A stretch of DNA of 5,425 nt from assembly GCA_019689695.1 (NCBI GenBank), contig JADGHA010000308.1:1-5425 (forward strand), given 5' to 3'. The notes below the pieces were generated by a model that saw only the letters and a list, made by a program, of their open reading frames with translations, did no database searches and had not been told where the DNA came from. Both the position numbers and the translations under genes were made by a program. Positions 1-5,425 of this stretch are shown here, piece by piece. Source of the DNA: Micromonosporaceae bacterium. GTDB taxonomy: Bacteria > Actinomycetota > Actinomycetes > Mycobacteriales > Micromonosporaceae. Position 1 is the stretch's first letter; the number at the start of each line of letters is the position of its first letter.

Positions 1-70
1 GCCTGATCGGCGGGGGCGGGGGGGGCGGGCGCCGCCGCCGCCGGCGCCCCCCCCCGGCGCCGCGGCCCCC
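1..70. other. Low-complexity G/C stretch at the window start, suspect sequence
   Basis: The stretch is almost only G and C, with an 8-base G run (18-25), a 9-base C run (47-55), GCC repeats (31-42) and roughly self-complementary halves around 35-40. It stays open in the aceB frame but encodes no recognisable malate synthase sequence. Possible explanations are sequencing or assembly error at a contig end, a frameshift, or a real insertion. I favour error. Confidence 0.6.
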
Positions 71-287
71 GCGACCCGCCAGCTCGGGTCATGGCGGATC
101 GCCGCCGTCTCCGGCAGGAAGTGCGGCAGCTGCCCGGTGGCGTACCGGGCCCGGCGGGCCCGGCGAGTATCCAGCAGCGCCACCCGGCGGGCCGCGAACT
201 CCCGGTCCAGTGCGACCAGGAAGTCCAGTGCCTTCGGGCTGAGGATCTCCTCGTACCGCTCGCCCCACCGGCCGGTGATCTCCACCG

Positions 288-291
<4 letters not shown>
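1..291 (-). CDS. aceB: Malate synthase A, N-terminal fragment (cut by window edge)
   Basis: Malate synthase condenses glyoxylate with acetyl-CoA to give malate, the second step of the glyoxylate shunt, in the cytoplasm. Only the first 97 codons are present. The start ATG at 291-289 overlaps the aceA stop (ATGA), and an AGGAG at 304-300 lies 8 bases upstream, inside the end of aceA. The visible protein has the N-terminal pattern of malate synthase A: EEILSPKALDFLVALDREF (residues 14-32), then RRVALLDTRR, and FLPETAAIRHDPSWRVA (58-74). From residue 75 to the edge it turns into Gly/Ala/Pro/Arg low complexity (positions 1-69), where the family normally has a conserved stretch like DRRVEITGP. That part is probably not genuine aceB sequence. 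The catalytic residues lie beyond the window. The family call is from remembered conservation and is strong for residues 14-74. Co-translation with aceA fits joint control of the shunt. Confidence 0.87.
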
Positions 292-1559
<1,268 letters not shown>

Positions 1560-1581
1560 CGAACTCTCCTTTGTGCCGTGC

Positions 1582-1592
1582 GGAAATTTGCG
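1582..1592. promoter_or_regulatory. Putative regulator operator 1 (aceA-proximal)
   Basis: The sequence GGAAATTTGCG contains the 9-mer AAATTTGCG, which recurs 94 bases away at 1678-1686. The 10-mer GGAAATTTGC is one mismatch from the perfect palindrome GCAAATTTGC of the second copy. It lies 22 bases upstream of the aceA ATG, in the likely leader or promoter. RamB sites in corynebacteria are known (from memory) to have a TTTGCAAA-like core, which resembles this. Binding by the neighbouring regulator is inference. Confidence 0.5.
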
Positions 1593-1673
1593 TCAGGCCG
1601 TGACGATGACATGACGCCGGCAGGCCGGAAAAGACACGGAAACTGCTAATTCCTGAAAACTCCCGGCGGATTC

Positions 1674-1690
1674 TTGCAAATTTGCGAAAG
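1674..1690. promoter_or_regulatory. Putative regulator operator 2 (regulator-proximal)
   Basis: TTGCAAATTTGCGAAAG contains the perfect 10-bp palindrome GCAAATTTGC (1676-1685) and the second copy of AAATTTGCG. It is AT-rich within a very GC-rich genome. It spans the place expected for the -35 region of the divergent regulator gene, given a -10 at 1710-1715. This fits autoregulation and perhaps control of aceA from a distance through looping with operator 1. The protein that binds is inferred, not shown. Confidence 0.55.
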
Positions 1691-1706
1691 GATTCTTTTT
1701 CAGCTG

Positions 1707-1715
1707 TGCTAATGT
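1707..1715 (+). promoter_or_regulatory. Putative extended -10 promoter of the regulator gene
   Basis: TGCTAATGT has the form TGn-TAATGT, an extended -10 (hexamer 1710-1715). Transcription would start near 1722, leaving a leader of about 23 bases with the ribosome binding site at 1731. No good -35 hexamer lies at 16-18 bases. The AT-rich operator 2 occupies the -35 area. Moderate confidence, since short motifs occur by chance. Confidence 0.4.
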
Positions 1716-1730
1716 GGGCCGGTCCGGATC

Positions 1731-1736
1731 GAGGAG
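1731..1736 (+). promoter_or_regulatory. Ribosome binding site of the RamB-like regulator
   Basis: GAGGAG lies 8 bases before the ATG at 1745. It decides this start over an in-frame ATG at 1682, which sits inside the operator palindrome and has no such site. Confidence 0.75.
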
Positions 1737-1744
1737 CCACCGCG

Positions 1745-3145
1745 ATGACCAAGATGTTCGCCGGCGCGCGGTTGCGCCGGCTGCGCGAGGAGCGCGGGAT
1801 CAGCCAGATCGACCTGGCCCGGCAGCTGGAGATCTCGCCCAGCTACCTCAACCAGATCGAGCACGACTCGCGGCCGCTGACCGTCCCCGTGCTGATCCGG
1901 ATCACCGAGGTGTTCGGCGTGGACACCGCGTACTTCGCGCCGCACGACACGCCGCGCCTGGTGGCCGACCTGCGGGAGGCGCTGCCGGCCCGGGTGGGCC
2001 TGCCCGACCTGACCGAGCTGGCGACCCGGCTGCCCGAGGTCGCCGAGGCGGTCATCGAGCTGCACCGCCGCTTCCGCCAGACCGAGGACCAGCTCGCCGA
2101 GCTGGTCGGCGACCGGGAGCAGGCCACCGGCCGCAGCCCGCACGACCAGGTGACCGACTTCTTCTACCGGCGGCAGAACTACGTGCCCGAGCTGGACGAG
2201 GCGGCCGAGGCCCTGGCCGCCCAGATCGGCGTGCGCCGGGGTACGGCGTGGGCGGCGCTGCGCGACCGGCTGGCCGACCGGCACGGTGTGCGGATCGTCC
2301 ACCAGGACACCGACGCGCTCGCCGGCGACCTGCACCGCTACCGGCCCGGCACCCGCACCCTGCACCTGTCCACCTCGCTGCGCCCTGGCCAGCAAGCCAT
2401 CCGCATGGGCGCCCAGATCGCGCTGCTGGAATACGCGGACCTGATCGACGAAATCATCGAGGAGGAGAAGTTCGACGACGTCCAGACACAGATCCTCACC
2501 CGGGTCGGCCTGGCGAACTATTTCGCCGCCGCGCTGATTCTTCCCTACCAGCAGTTCCTGGCAGAAGCCGAGCGGGTGCGCTACGACATCGACCTGCTGA
2601 CCGAGCACTTCGAGATGGGCTGGGAAAGCATCTGCCACCGGCTGAGCACCCTGCAGCGCCCACGGGCGCGTGGGGTGCCGTTCTCCTTCGTACGGGTCGA
2701 CCGGGCCGGCAACATGTCCAAGCGCCAGTCCGCCACCGGCTTCCCGTTCTCCCGCTCGGGCGGCACATGTCCACTCTGGAACGTGTACGAGGCGTTCAGC
2801 TCTCCCGGCCGGGTGATGACCCAGGTCGCGGCCATGCCGGACGGGCAGCGCTACCTCTGGATCGCGCGCACGGTGATCCGCCACTACGGCGGCTACGGGC
2901 GGCCCGGCAAGGTGTTCGCGATCGGGCTGGGCTGCGAGATCCGCCACGCCTCCCGGCTGGTGTACTCGGCCGGCATGGACCTGCGCCAGGCCGACGCGGC
3001 CACGCCGATCGGGCCGGGCTGCCGGACGTGCGAGCGGATGACCTGCCCGCAGCGGGCCGCGCCGCCCATCGGCCGCCGGCTCGACCTGGACGAGAACCGC
3101 AGCACGTTCATCCCCTACCCGCTCAAGCCCGAGGGCTACCCGTAG
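1745..3145 (+). CDS. ramB: RamB/ScfR-type XRE-family regulator of acetate and short-chain acyl-CoA metabolism
   Basis: A 466-residue DNA-binding regulator, probably controlling the divergent aceA-aceB operon. Residues 8-62 form an XRE helix-turn-helix (LRRLREERGISQIDLARQLE, then SPSYLNQIEHDSRPL at 31-45). Residues ~155-290 resemble an ImmA/IrrE (DUF955) module, including LANYFAAALILPYQQF (256-271). The place expected for HExxH reads AQIALLE (223-229), so no zinc-peptidase activity is expected. Residues ~300-460 match the short-chain fatty acyl-CoA regulator domain (formerly DUF2083), with PFSRSGGTCPLWNVYEAF (334-351), C397 and the C-terminal CRTCERMTCPQRA (426-438). Known relatives are RamB of corynebacteria and mycobacteria and PrpR of mycobacteria, which sense acyl-CoA. 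RamB represses aceA and aceB in Corynebacterium. The same pairing with isocitrate lyase here supports that job. The 3' end overlaps the convergent DUF2267 gene by 10 bases. Family is sure; RamB rather than another paralogue rests on the context. Confidence 0.88.
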   Translation: MTKMFAGARLRRLREERGISQIDLARQLEISPSYLNQIEHDSRPLTVPVLIRITEVFGVDTAYFAPHDTPRLVADLREALPARVGLPDLTELATRLPEVAEAVIELHRRFRQTEDQLAELVGDREQATGRSPHDQVTDFFYRRQNYVPELDEAAEALAAQIGVRRGTAWAALRDRLADRHGVRIVHQDTDALAGDLHRYRPGTRTLHLSTSLRPGQQAIRMGAQIALLEYADLIDEIIEEEKFDDVQTQILTRVGLANYFAAALILPYQQFLAEAERVRYDIDLLTEHFEMGWESICHRLSTLQRPRARGVPFSFVRVDRAGNMSKRQSATGFPFSRSGGTCPLWNVYEAFSSPGRVMTQVAAMPDGQRYLWIARTVIRHYGGYGRPGKVFAIGLGCEIRHASRLVYSAGMDLRQADAATPIGPGCRTCERMTCPQRAAPPIGRRLDLDENRSTFIPYPLKPEGYP

Positions 3146-3162
3146 TTCATGCCGGCGCCGGC
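3136..3162. other. Overlapping convergent gene ends with a 12-bp palindrome
   Basis: The last codons of the regulator (stop TAG at 3143-3145) and of the minus-strand DUF2267 gene (stop TAG at 3138-3136) overlap by 10 bases. The perfect palindrome GCCGGCGCCGGC at 3151-3162 lies just past the regulator stop, within the other gene. It has no loop and no T-tract, so it is at best a weak candidate for a terminator. Confidence 0.5.
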
Positions 3163-4104
3163 CTCGTCGATCACCGCGTCGATTCGGCGGGCGAGGTCGA
3201 CGTCGGGCGCGGTGACCGCCCCGACGCTGGCGGTGCGCACGGTGATGGTGGCCGAACCGTCGCCGTCGCGGCTGATGTCCGGCCCCCGGCCCAGCTGCCG
3301 CTTGAGGTCGGCCAGCCGCCCCAGCACCCGCTCCAGGTTCCCCGGCGGGAGGGTGAGGGTACGGGTGAGCGCCCGCCGGTCTCCGGACCACCACCGCAGC
3401 TCGCCGAGCACGTCCCGCAGGTCGTCCTCGGACAGGGGCGGGTTGCCCCCGTCCGGGGCGACGACCCCGCCACCGACCGGAGGGGGTGCCAGCAGGTCGT
3501 CCATGTACCGCGGCAGGCAGAGCGAGTCCAGCAGCGCCGGGTCCTGCTCGCGCAGCGCGCTGAGAACCGCCTGCGCCTCGTGCCGGGCCTGCTCCGGCGT
3601 CCGCTGCGCGATCCGGGCGACCTGGTCGAGGAAGTCACCCAGGTCGCCCGGCCAGTCCTGCCCGGTCGGGTGGTCGTCGTGCAGCTCGGTCGGAAGGCGC
3701 GCCAGCAAGCGGTCGCGGTCGTCGGCAGCCAGGGTGCGGGCGAGGACACTGATCGTCGCTTCCGCGGCCCGGCGGCCCTGGTCGAAGGGCAGGCCAACGC
3801 GGGCGGACGCGGCCGCGACCAGCTCCCGGTACTGGACACCGGCCTCCCCGGTCGGCTGGTCGGCCTGGGTCCGCGGCCATGACCGCACGGGCTCGGCCGG
3901 CCGCCCCTCGGCCGGGTCGTCCGGCACCGGCTTGTGCCCGCCGGCCGGCGCGGGCCCGCTGCGCCGCTTGCCTGTCTCGTACTCCCGCTGCTTGGAGGAG
4001 CCCAGCGTGCCGCCCCGCGCGCTCGGCGTCCGCCCGTCCTGGCGGGCCCGGGTGGCCCTGGCCCGCCGCCGCGGGTTGTCGCCCTCCATCTGCTTGCCGC
4101 TCAT
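3136..4104 (-). CDS. DUF2267 protein fused to a degenerate pterin-4a-carbinolamine dehydratase-like domain
   Basis: A 322-residue protein of unknown function. Residues 1-50 are a basic, probably disordered tail (MSGKQMEGDNPRRRARATRA start, then GSSKQREYETGKRR), followed by a Pro/Gly-rich linker to ~88. Residues 90-206 look like DUF2267: GVQYRELVAAASARVGLPFD, a helix pair ending LLARLPTELHD, then a second similar unit FLDQVARIAQRTPEQARHEA (158-177). Residues 223-316 follow the pattern of pterin-4a-carbinolamine dehydratase (PCD): LSEDDLRDVLGELRWW, RTLTLPPGNLERVLGRLADL, GPDIS (274-278), then VGAVTAPDVDLARRID (294-309). The enzyme's His-His-Pro is here RGP, and the later Thr-His is Thr-Ala (291-292), so dehydratase activity is unlikely. 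No signal peptide or membrane segment is seen. The ATG at 4104 is chosen over a TTG at 4125 because AGGGGG (4116-4111) lies 6 bases before it. It follows the GNAT gene by 49 bases and may share its transcript. Domain calls are by eye. Confidence 0.75.
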   Translation of the reverse strand: MSGKQMEGDNPRRRARATRARQDGRTPSARGGTLGSSKQREYETGKRRSGPAPAGGHKPVPDDPAEGRPAEPVRSWPRTQADQPTGEAGVQYRELVAAASARVGLPFDQGRRAAEATISVLARTLAADDRDRLLARLPTELHDDHPTGQDWPGDLGDFLDQVARIAQRTPEQARHEAQAVLSALREQDPALLDSLCLPRYMDDLLAPPPVGGGVVAPDGGNPPLSEDDLRDVLGELRWWSGDRRALTRTLTLPPGNLERVLGRLADLKRQLGRGPDISRDGDGSATITVRTASVGAVTAPDVDLARRIDAVIDEAGAGMNYG

Positions 4105-4110
4105 GCCCTT

Positions 4111-4116
4111 CCCCCT
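4111..4116 (-). promoter_or_regulatory. Ribosome binding site of the DUF2267/PCD-like gene
   Basis: AGGGGG on the minus strand, 6 bases before the ATG at 4104-4102. It favours this ATG over the in-frame TTG at 4125, which would place this purine tract inside the coding region. Confidence 0.55.
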
Positions 4117-4153
4117 GCCCGGCAAGCGGCGGGCTAGTCATCGCCCGGGGCGA

Positions 4154-4684
4154 CTACCTGCGCTCCCAGATGACGTCGACCCCGGACTCGCCGGGCGCGC
4201 TGCGGTCGTGCGGTTGACGGTCCACCTGGGTGAAGCCGGCCTTGGCGGCGACCGCGGCCGACCCGACGTTGGCGGCGTCGTGCCGGATGACCACGCGCTC
4301 GATGCCGGGCAGTGACAGCCCGACCCGGGCCAGCGCGGCTGCGGCCTGCGAGGCGTAGCCCCGGCGGGTGTGCGCGCTGTGGATCCAGTACCCGATCTCC
4401 AGCGTCCCCGGGCCCATCCGGGTCATCAGCCCGCACGACCCGACCAGCTCCCCTTCCGGGGTGAACACGGCGTACTCGAAGGCTTCGCCCTTCCGCCACT
4501 GCTCCGCGGACGCGGCCGCGAAAGCCCGGGCTGTGTCGGCGTTGTAGTCACCGGTCGCCCACGGCATGAAGGGGGCCAGCTCGGCCAGCGACGCCTGCAC
4601 GGCGGCGGCCGCCACCTCGGCCCACTCGGGCTCCCACCGCCGCAGTACCACGGCGCCGGCGTCGATCGTCGCGGGTGGCTCCAT
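4154..4684 (-). CDS. GNAT N-acetyltransferase, RimJ/RimL-like
   Basis: A 176-residue cytoplasmic enzyme expected to transfer an acetyl group from acetyl-CoA to an amine, such as a protein N-terminus or a small molecule. The substrate cannot be read from the sequence. The GNAT fold elements are visible: an N-terminal strand with VVLRRWEPEWAEVAAAAV (12-29), EYAVFTPEGELVGSCGL (70-86, strands 3-4), the strand-turn LEIGYWIHSAHT (95-106), the acetyl-CoA pyrophosphate-binding RRGYAS (107-112), and VVIRHDAANVGSAAVAAKAGF (131-151), the usual RimJ/RimL Asn-x-x-Ser helix. Length is normal for the family. The start is the ATG at 4684, preceded at 7 bases by GAGGA (4696-4692). A GTG one codon upstream is possible but too close to that site, and farther upstream extensions have no family similarity. 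The gene is divergent from hsp20 and 49 bases upstream of the DUF2267 gene on the same strand. No evidence on regulation. Family certain, substrate unknown. Confidence 0.9.
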   Translation of the reverse strand: MEPPATIDAGAVVLRRWEPEWAEVAAAAVQASLAELAPFMPWATGDYNADTARAFAAASAEQWRKGEAFEYAVFTPEGELVGSCGLMTRMGPGTLEIGYWIHSAHTRRGYASQAAAALARVGLSLPGIERVVIRHDAANVGSAAVAAKAGFTQVDRQPHDRSAPGESGVDVIWERR

Positions 4685-4691
4685 CACGTGA

Positions 4692-4696
4692 TCCTC
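4692..4696 (-). promoter_or_regulatory. Ribosome binding site of the GNAT gene
   Basis: GAGGA on the minus strand, 7 bases before the ATG at 4684-4682. It decides this start against longer in-frame versions reaching 4783. Confidence 0.6.
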
Positions 4697-4834
4697 GCAG
4701 CCGCGCGATGCGGCGACAACCAAATGCCTCGGCTGGGGATCGATGCGGGTGGCGTGGAGTCCCGGCCGGGCCGCGGGGCACATGCGGTGTCAGCCACCCA
4801 TCGCCGCCGCCAAATCTTCTCGGCCCGACCGGGA

Positions 4835-4855
4835 ATTGAGTCGAGGCGACTCAAG
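4835..4855. promoter_or_regulatory. HspR operator (HAIR element) upstream of hsp20
   Basis: ATTGAGT, seven bases, then ACTCAAG. The known HspR inverted repeat HAIR is CTTGAGT-N7-ACTCAAG, so 13 of 14 defined bases match, with A for C at the first position. The left half TTGAGT (4836-4841) could also act as the -35 box, since the weak hexamer TACTGA (4859-4864) follows at 17 bases. HspR bound here would block the promoter, as known for mycobacterial acr2 and for dnaK operons. hspR itself is not in the window. Confidence 0.87.
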
Positions 4856-4864
4856 TTTTACTGA
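4836..4864 (+). promoter_or_regulatory. Putative hsp20 promoter overlapping the HAIR element
   Basis: -35 TTGAGT (4836-4841), 17-base spacer, -10 candidate TACTGA (4859-4864). The -10 is a poor match to the consensus, so the exact start is uncertain. Transcription would begin near 4871. The overlap with the operator is what makes the call plausible. Confidence 0.4.
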
Positions 4865-4888
4865 GTGCCGGCCGAGCGTGGCCGGCAC
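4865..4888. repeat. Perfect 9-bp inverted repeat in the hsp20 upstream region
   Basis: GTGCCGGCC, loop GAGCGT, GGCCGGCAC. It lies 9 bases after the HAIR element and 10 bases before the ribosome binding site. If transcribed whole it would form a very stable leader hairpin. If transcription starts near 4871, part of the left arm is upstream of the start and the repeat would act as DNA, for example as a second operator. Which of these applies is unknown. Confidence 0.75.
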
Positions 4889-4898
4889 AGAGCGGACT

Positions 4899-4904
4899 GA
4901 GGAG
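4899..4904 (+). promoter_or_regulatory. Ribosome binding site of hsp20
   Basis: GAGGAG, 8 bases before the ATG at 4913. It overlaps the GTG at 4904 by one base, which rules that GTG out as the start. Confidence 0.75.
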
Positions 4905-4912
4905 TGGCCCAG

Positions 4913-5335
4913 ATGAGTGAGTTGACGCTGTGGACCGGACGCGATCCGTTTGCCGCGTTCGACGCGCTGGTTCAGCGGGTCTTCGCGCCCCGACCGATCG
5001 GCTTCGTCCCGGCCGCCGAGGTCATCCGCGACGGCGAGGACGCGCTGGTCCGGCTCGAGCTGCCCGGCCTGGACGCGACCAAGGACGTGACCGTCGAGGT
5101 CGACCGCGGCCGGCTGGTGGTCCGCGGTGAGCGTCGCGACGAGCGCACCGACCAGCAGGACGGCCGTACGCTGCGCGAGCTGCGGTACGGCGCGTTCTAC
5201 CGGTCGTTCGCGCTGCCGGAGCACGTGACCGCCGACGCGATCAGCGCCTCGTACGACGCGGGTGTCCTGACCGTGCGGGTCGCCGGCGCGTACAAGCGCG
5301 ACGAGGCCCAGCGGATCGCGATCACCACCGGCTAA
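4913..5335 (+). CDS. Small heat-shock protein, Hsp20/alpha-crystallin family
   Basis: A 140-residue ATP-independent holdase chaperone that binds unfolding proteins and forms large cytoplasmic oligomers. A short N-terminal arm (1-32, with DPFAAFDALVQRVF) precedes the alpha-crystallin domain (33-125). That domain shows VPAAEVIRDGEDALVRLELPG (32-52), VTVEVDRGRLVVRGERR (59-75), the linker ELRYGAFYRSFALPEHV (89-105) and the conserved A-x-Y-x-x-GVLTVRV (112-123). The C-terminal RIAITTG carries the Ile-x-Ile motif (135-137) used to dock subunits. Length is typical of actinobacterial members such as Acr2/Hsp18. The start is fixed by GAGGAG 8 bases upstream of the ATG. The HAIR element at 4835-4855 indicates HspR repression released by heat or unfolded protein, as known for mycobacterial acr2. 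That control is inferred from the operator. It is divergent from a GNAT gene and followed by a strong inverted repeat. Confidence 0.95.
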   Translation: MSELTLWTGRDPFAAFDALVQRVFAPRPIGFVPAAEVIRDGEDALVRLELPGLDATKDVTVEVDRGRLVVRGERRDERTDQQDGRTLRELRYGAFYRSFALPEHVTADAISASYDAGVLTVRVAGAYKRDEAQRIAITTG

Positions 5336-5355
5336 CCTCTCTACCCTCTCCACCG

Positions 5356-5425
5356 CGATCTTGCAGTTGTGTCCCCGGAAATAACGGATTTACCGCATTT
5401 ATCGGGGTACACAACTGCAAGATCG
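5356..5425. repeat. Imperfect inverted repeat with AT-rich loop at the window end
   Basis: The left arm CGATCTTGCAGTTGTGT (5356-5372) is perfectly complementary to 5409-5425. After a one-base bulge (T5408), CCCCG (5373-5377) pairs with CGGGG (5403-5407), giving a 22-bp stem. The 25-base loop is AT-rich and has its own small pairings (AAAT 5379-5382 with ATTT 5397-5400, CGG 5385-5387 with CCG 5393-5395). It begins 20 bases after the hsp20 stop and ends at the last base. It could end hsp20 transcription, or belong to a dispersed intergenic palindrome family (REP- or MITE-like), which would also explain a contig break here. No T-tract can be seen because the window stops. Confidence 0.85.

Noticed and set aside
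31..42. GCC triplet repeats as a tandem repeat or microsatellite
   Set aside because: Only four units within a suspect low-complexity contig edge.
1682..1744. Upstream ATG giving a 21-residue longer regulator
   Set aside because: It lies in the AAATTTGCG palindrome and before the promoter-like TGCTAATGT. GAGGAG supports the ATG at 1745, where the helix-turn-helix family begins.
1709..3394. Very long open frames overlapping the regulator (561 codons minus, 722 codons plus out of frame)
   Set aside because: Both are compositional artefacts of high GC. The regulator frame has clear domains, a ribosome binding site and family motifs.
4105..4125. TTG start for the DUF2267 fusion protein at 4125
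   Set aside because: The ATG at 4104 has a purine-rich ribosome site at a proper distance. The extension would include that site as coding sequence.
4118..4135. Small hairpin GCCCG/CGGGC between the GNAT and DUF2267 genes as a terminator
   Set aside because: Only a 5-bp stem with no T-tract, common by chance in such GC-rich DNA.
4761..4770. Palindrome CCCGGCCGGG upstream of the GNAT gene as an operator
   Set aside because: Only 10 bp, all G/C, and expected by chance at this composition. No second copy or promoter context.
4790..5353. 187-codon minus-strand frame opposite hsp20
   Set aside because: It is antisense to a clear alpha-crystallin gene and has no recognisable domain.

Overview
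The base composition (very GC-rich, with strong G/C preference at third codon positions) and the gene content point to a high-GC actinobacterium. A Micromonosporaceae-type genome (Actinoplanes/Micromonospora relatives) is my best guess, but that assignment is inference from memory of similar gene orders. All six genes are chromosomal housekeeping or stress genes. I see no transposase, phage gene, CRISPR array, tRNA or rRNA.

Left part (1-3145) is a glyoxylate-shunt locus. Isocitrate lyase (aceA, minus strand) runs into malate synthase A (aceB, minus strand, cut by the window edge) with a 4-base ATGA overlap. Divergent from aceA is a RamB/ScfR-type transcription regulator (plus strand) with an XRE helix-turn-helix, a degenerate ImmA/IrrE-like middle and a cysteine-bearing C-terminal acyl-CoA-sensor domain. 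The 185-base divergent gap carries two copies of a G(C/G)AAATTTGC element, one just upstream of aceA and one at the expected -35 region of the regulator. This suggests that the regulator controls both aceA and itself in response to acetate or fatty-acid-derived acyl-CoA.

Middle part (3136-4684) holds two minus-strand genes: a RimJ/RimL-like GNAT acetyltransferase, then an unusual two-domain protein that joins a DUF2267 module to a pterin-4a-carbinolamine dehydratase-like fold lacking the catalytic histidines. The latter is convergent with the regulator and the two 3' ends overlap by 10 bases.

Right part (4685-5425) holds a small heat-shock protein (Hsp20) gene. A near-perfect HspR operator (HAIR element) lies upstream, followed by a perfect 9-bp inverted repeat between operator and ribosome binding site. 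After hsp20 comes an imperfect inverted repeat with an AT-rich loop that ends exactly at the last base of the window.

The first ~70 bases are a G/C homopolymer-rich stretch in which aceB homology is lost, and the right end is a fold-back repeat. The window may therefore be a whole draft contig bounded by sequence that is hard to assemble. I found no clearly new multi-gene system. The most unusual items are the DUF2267/PCD-like fusion, the operator arrangements and the terminal inverted repeat.
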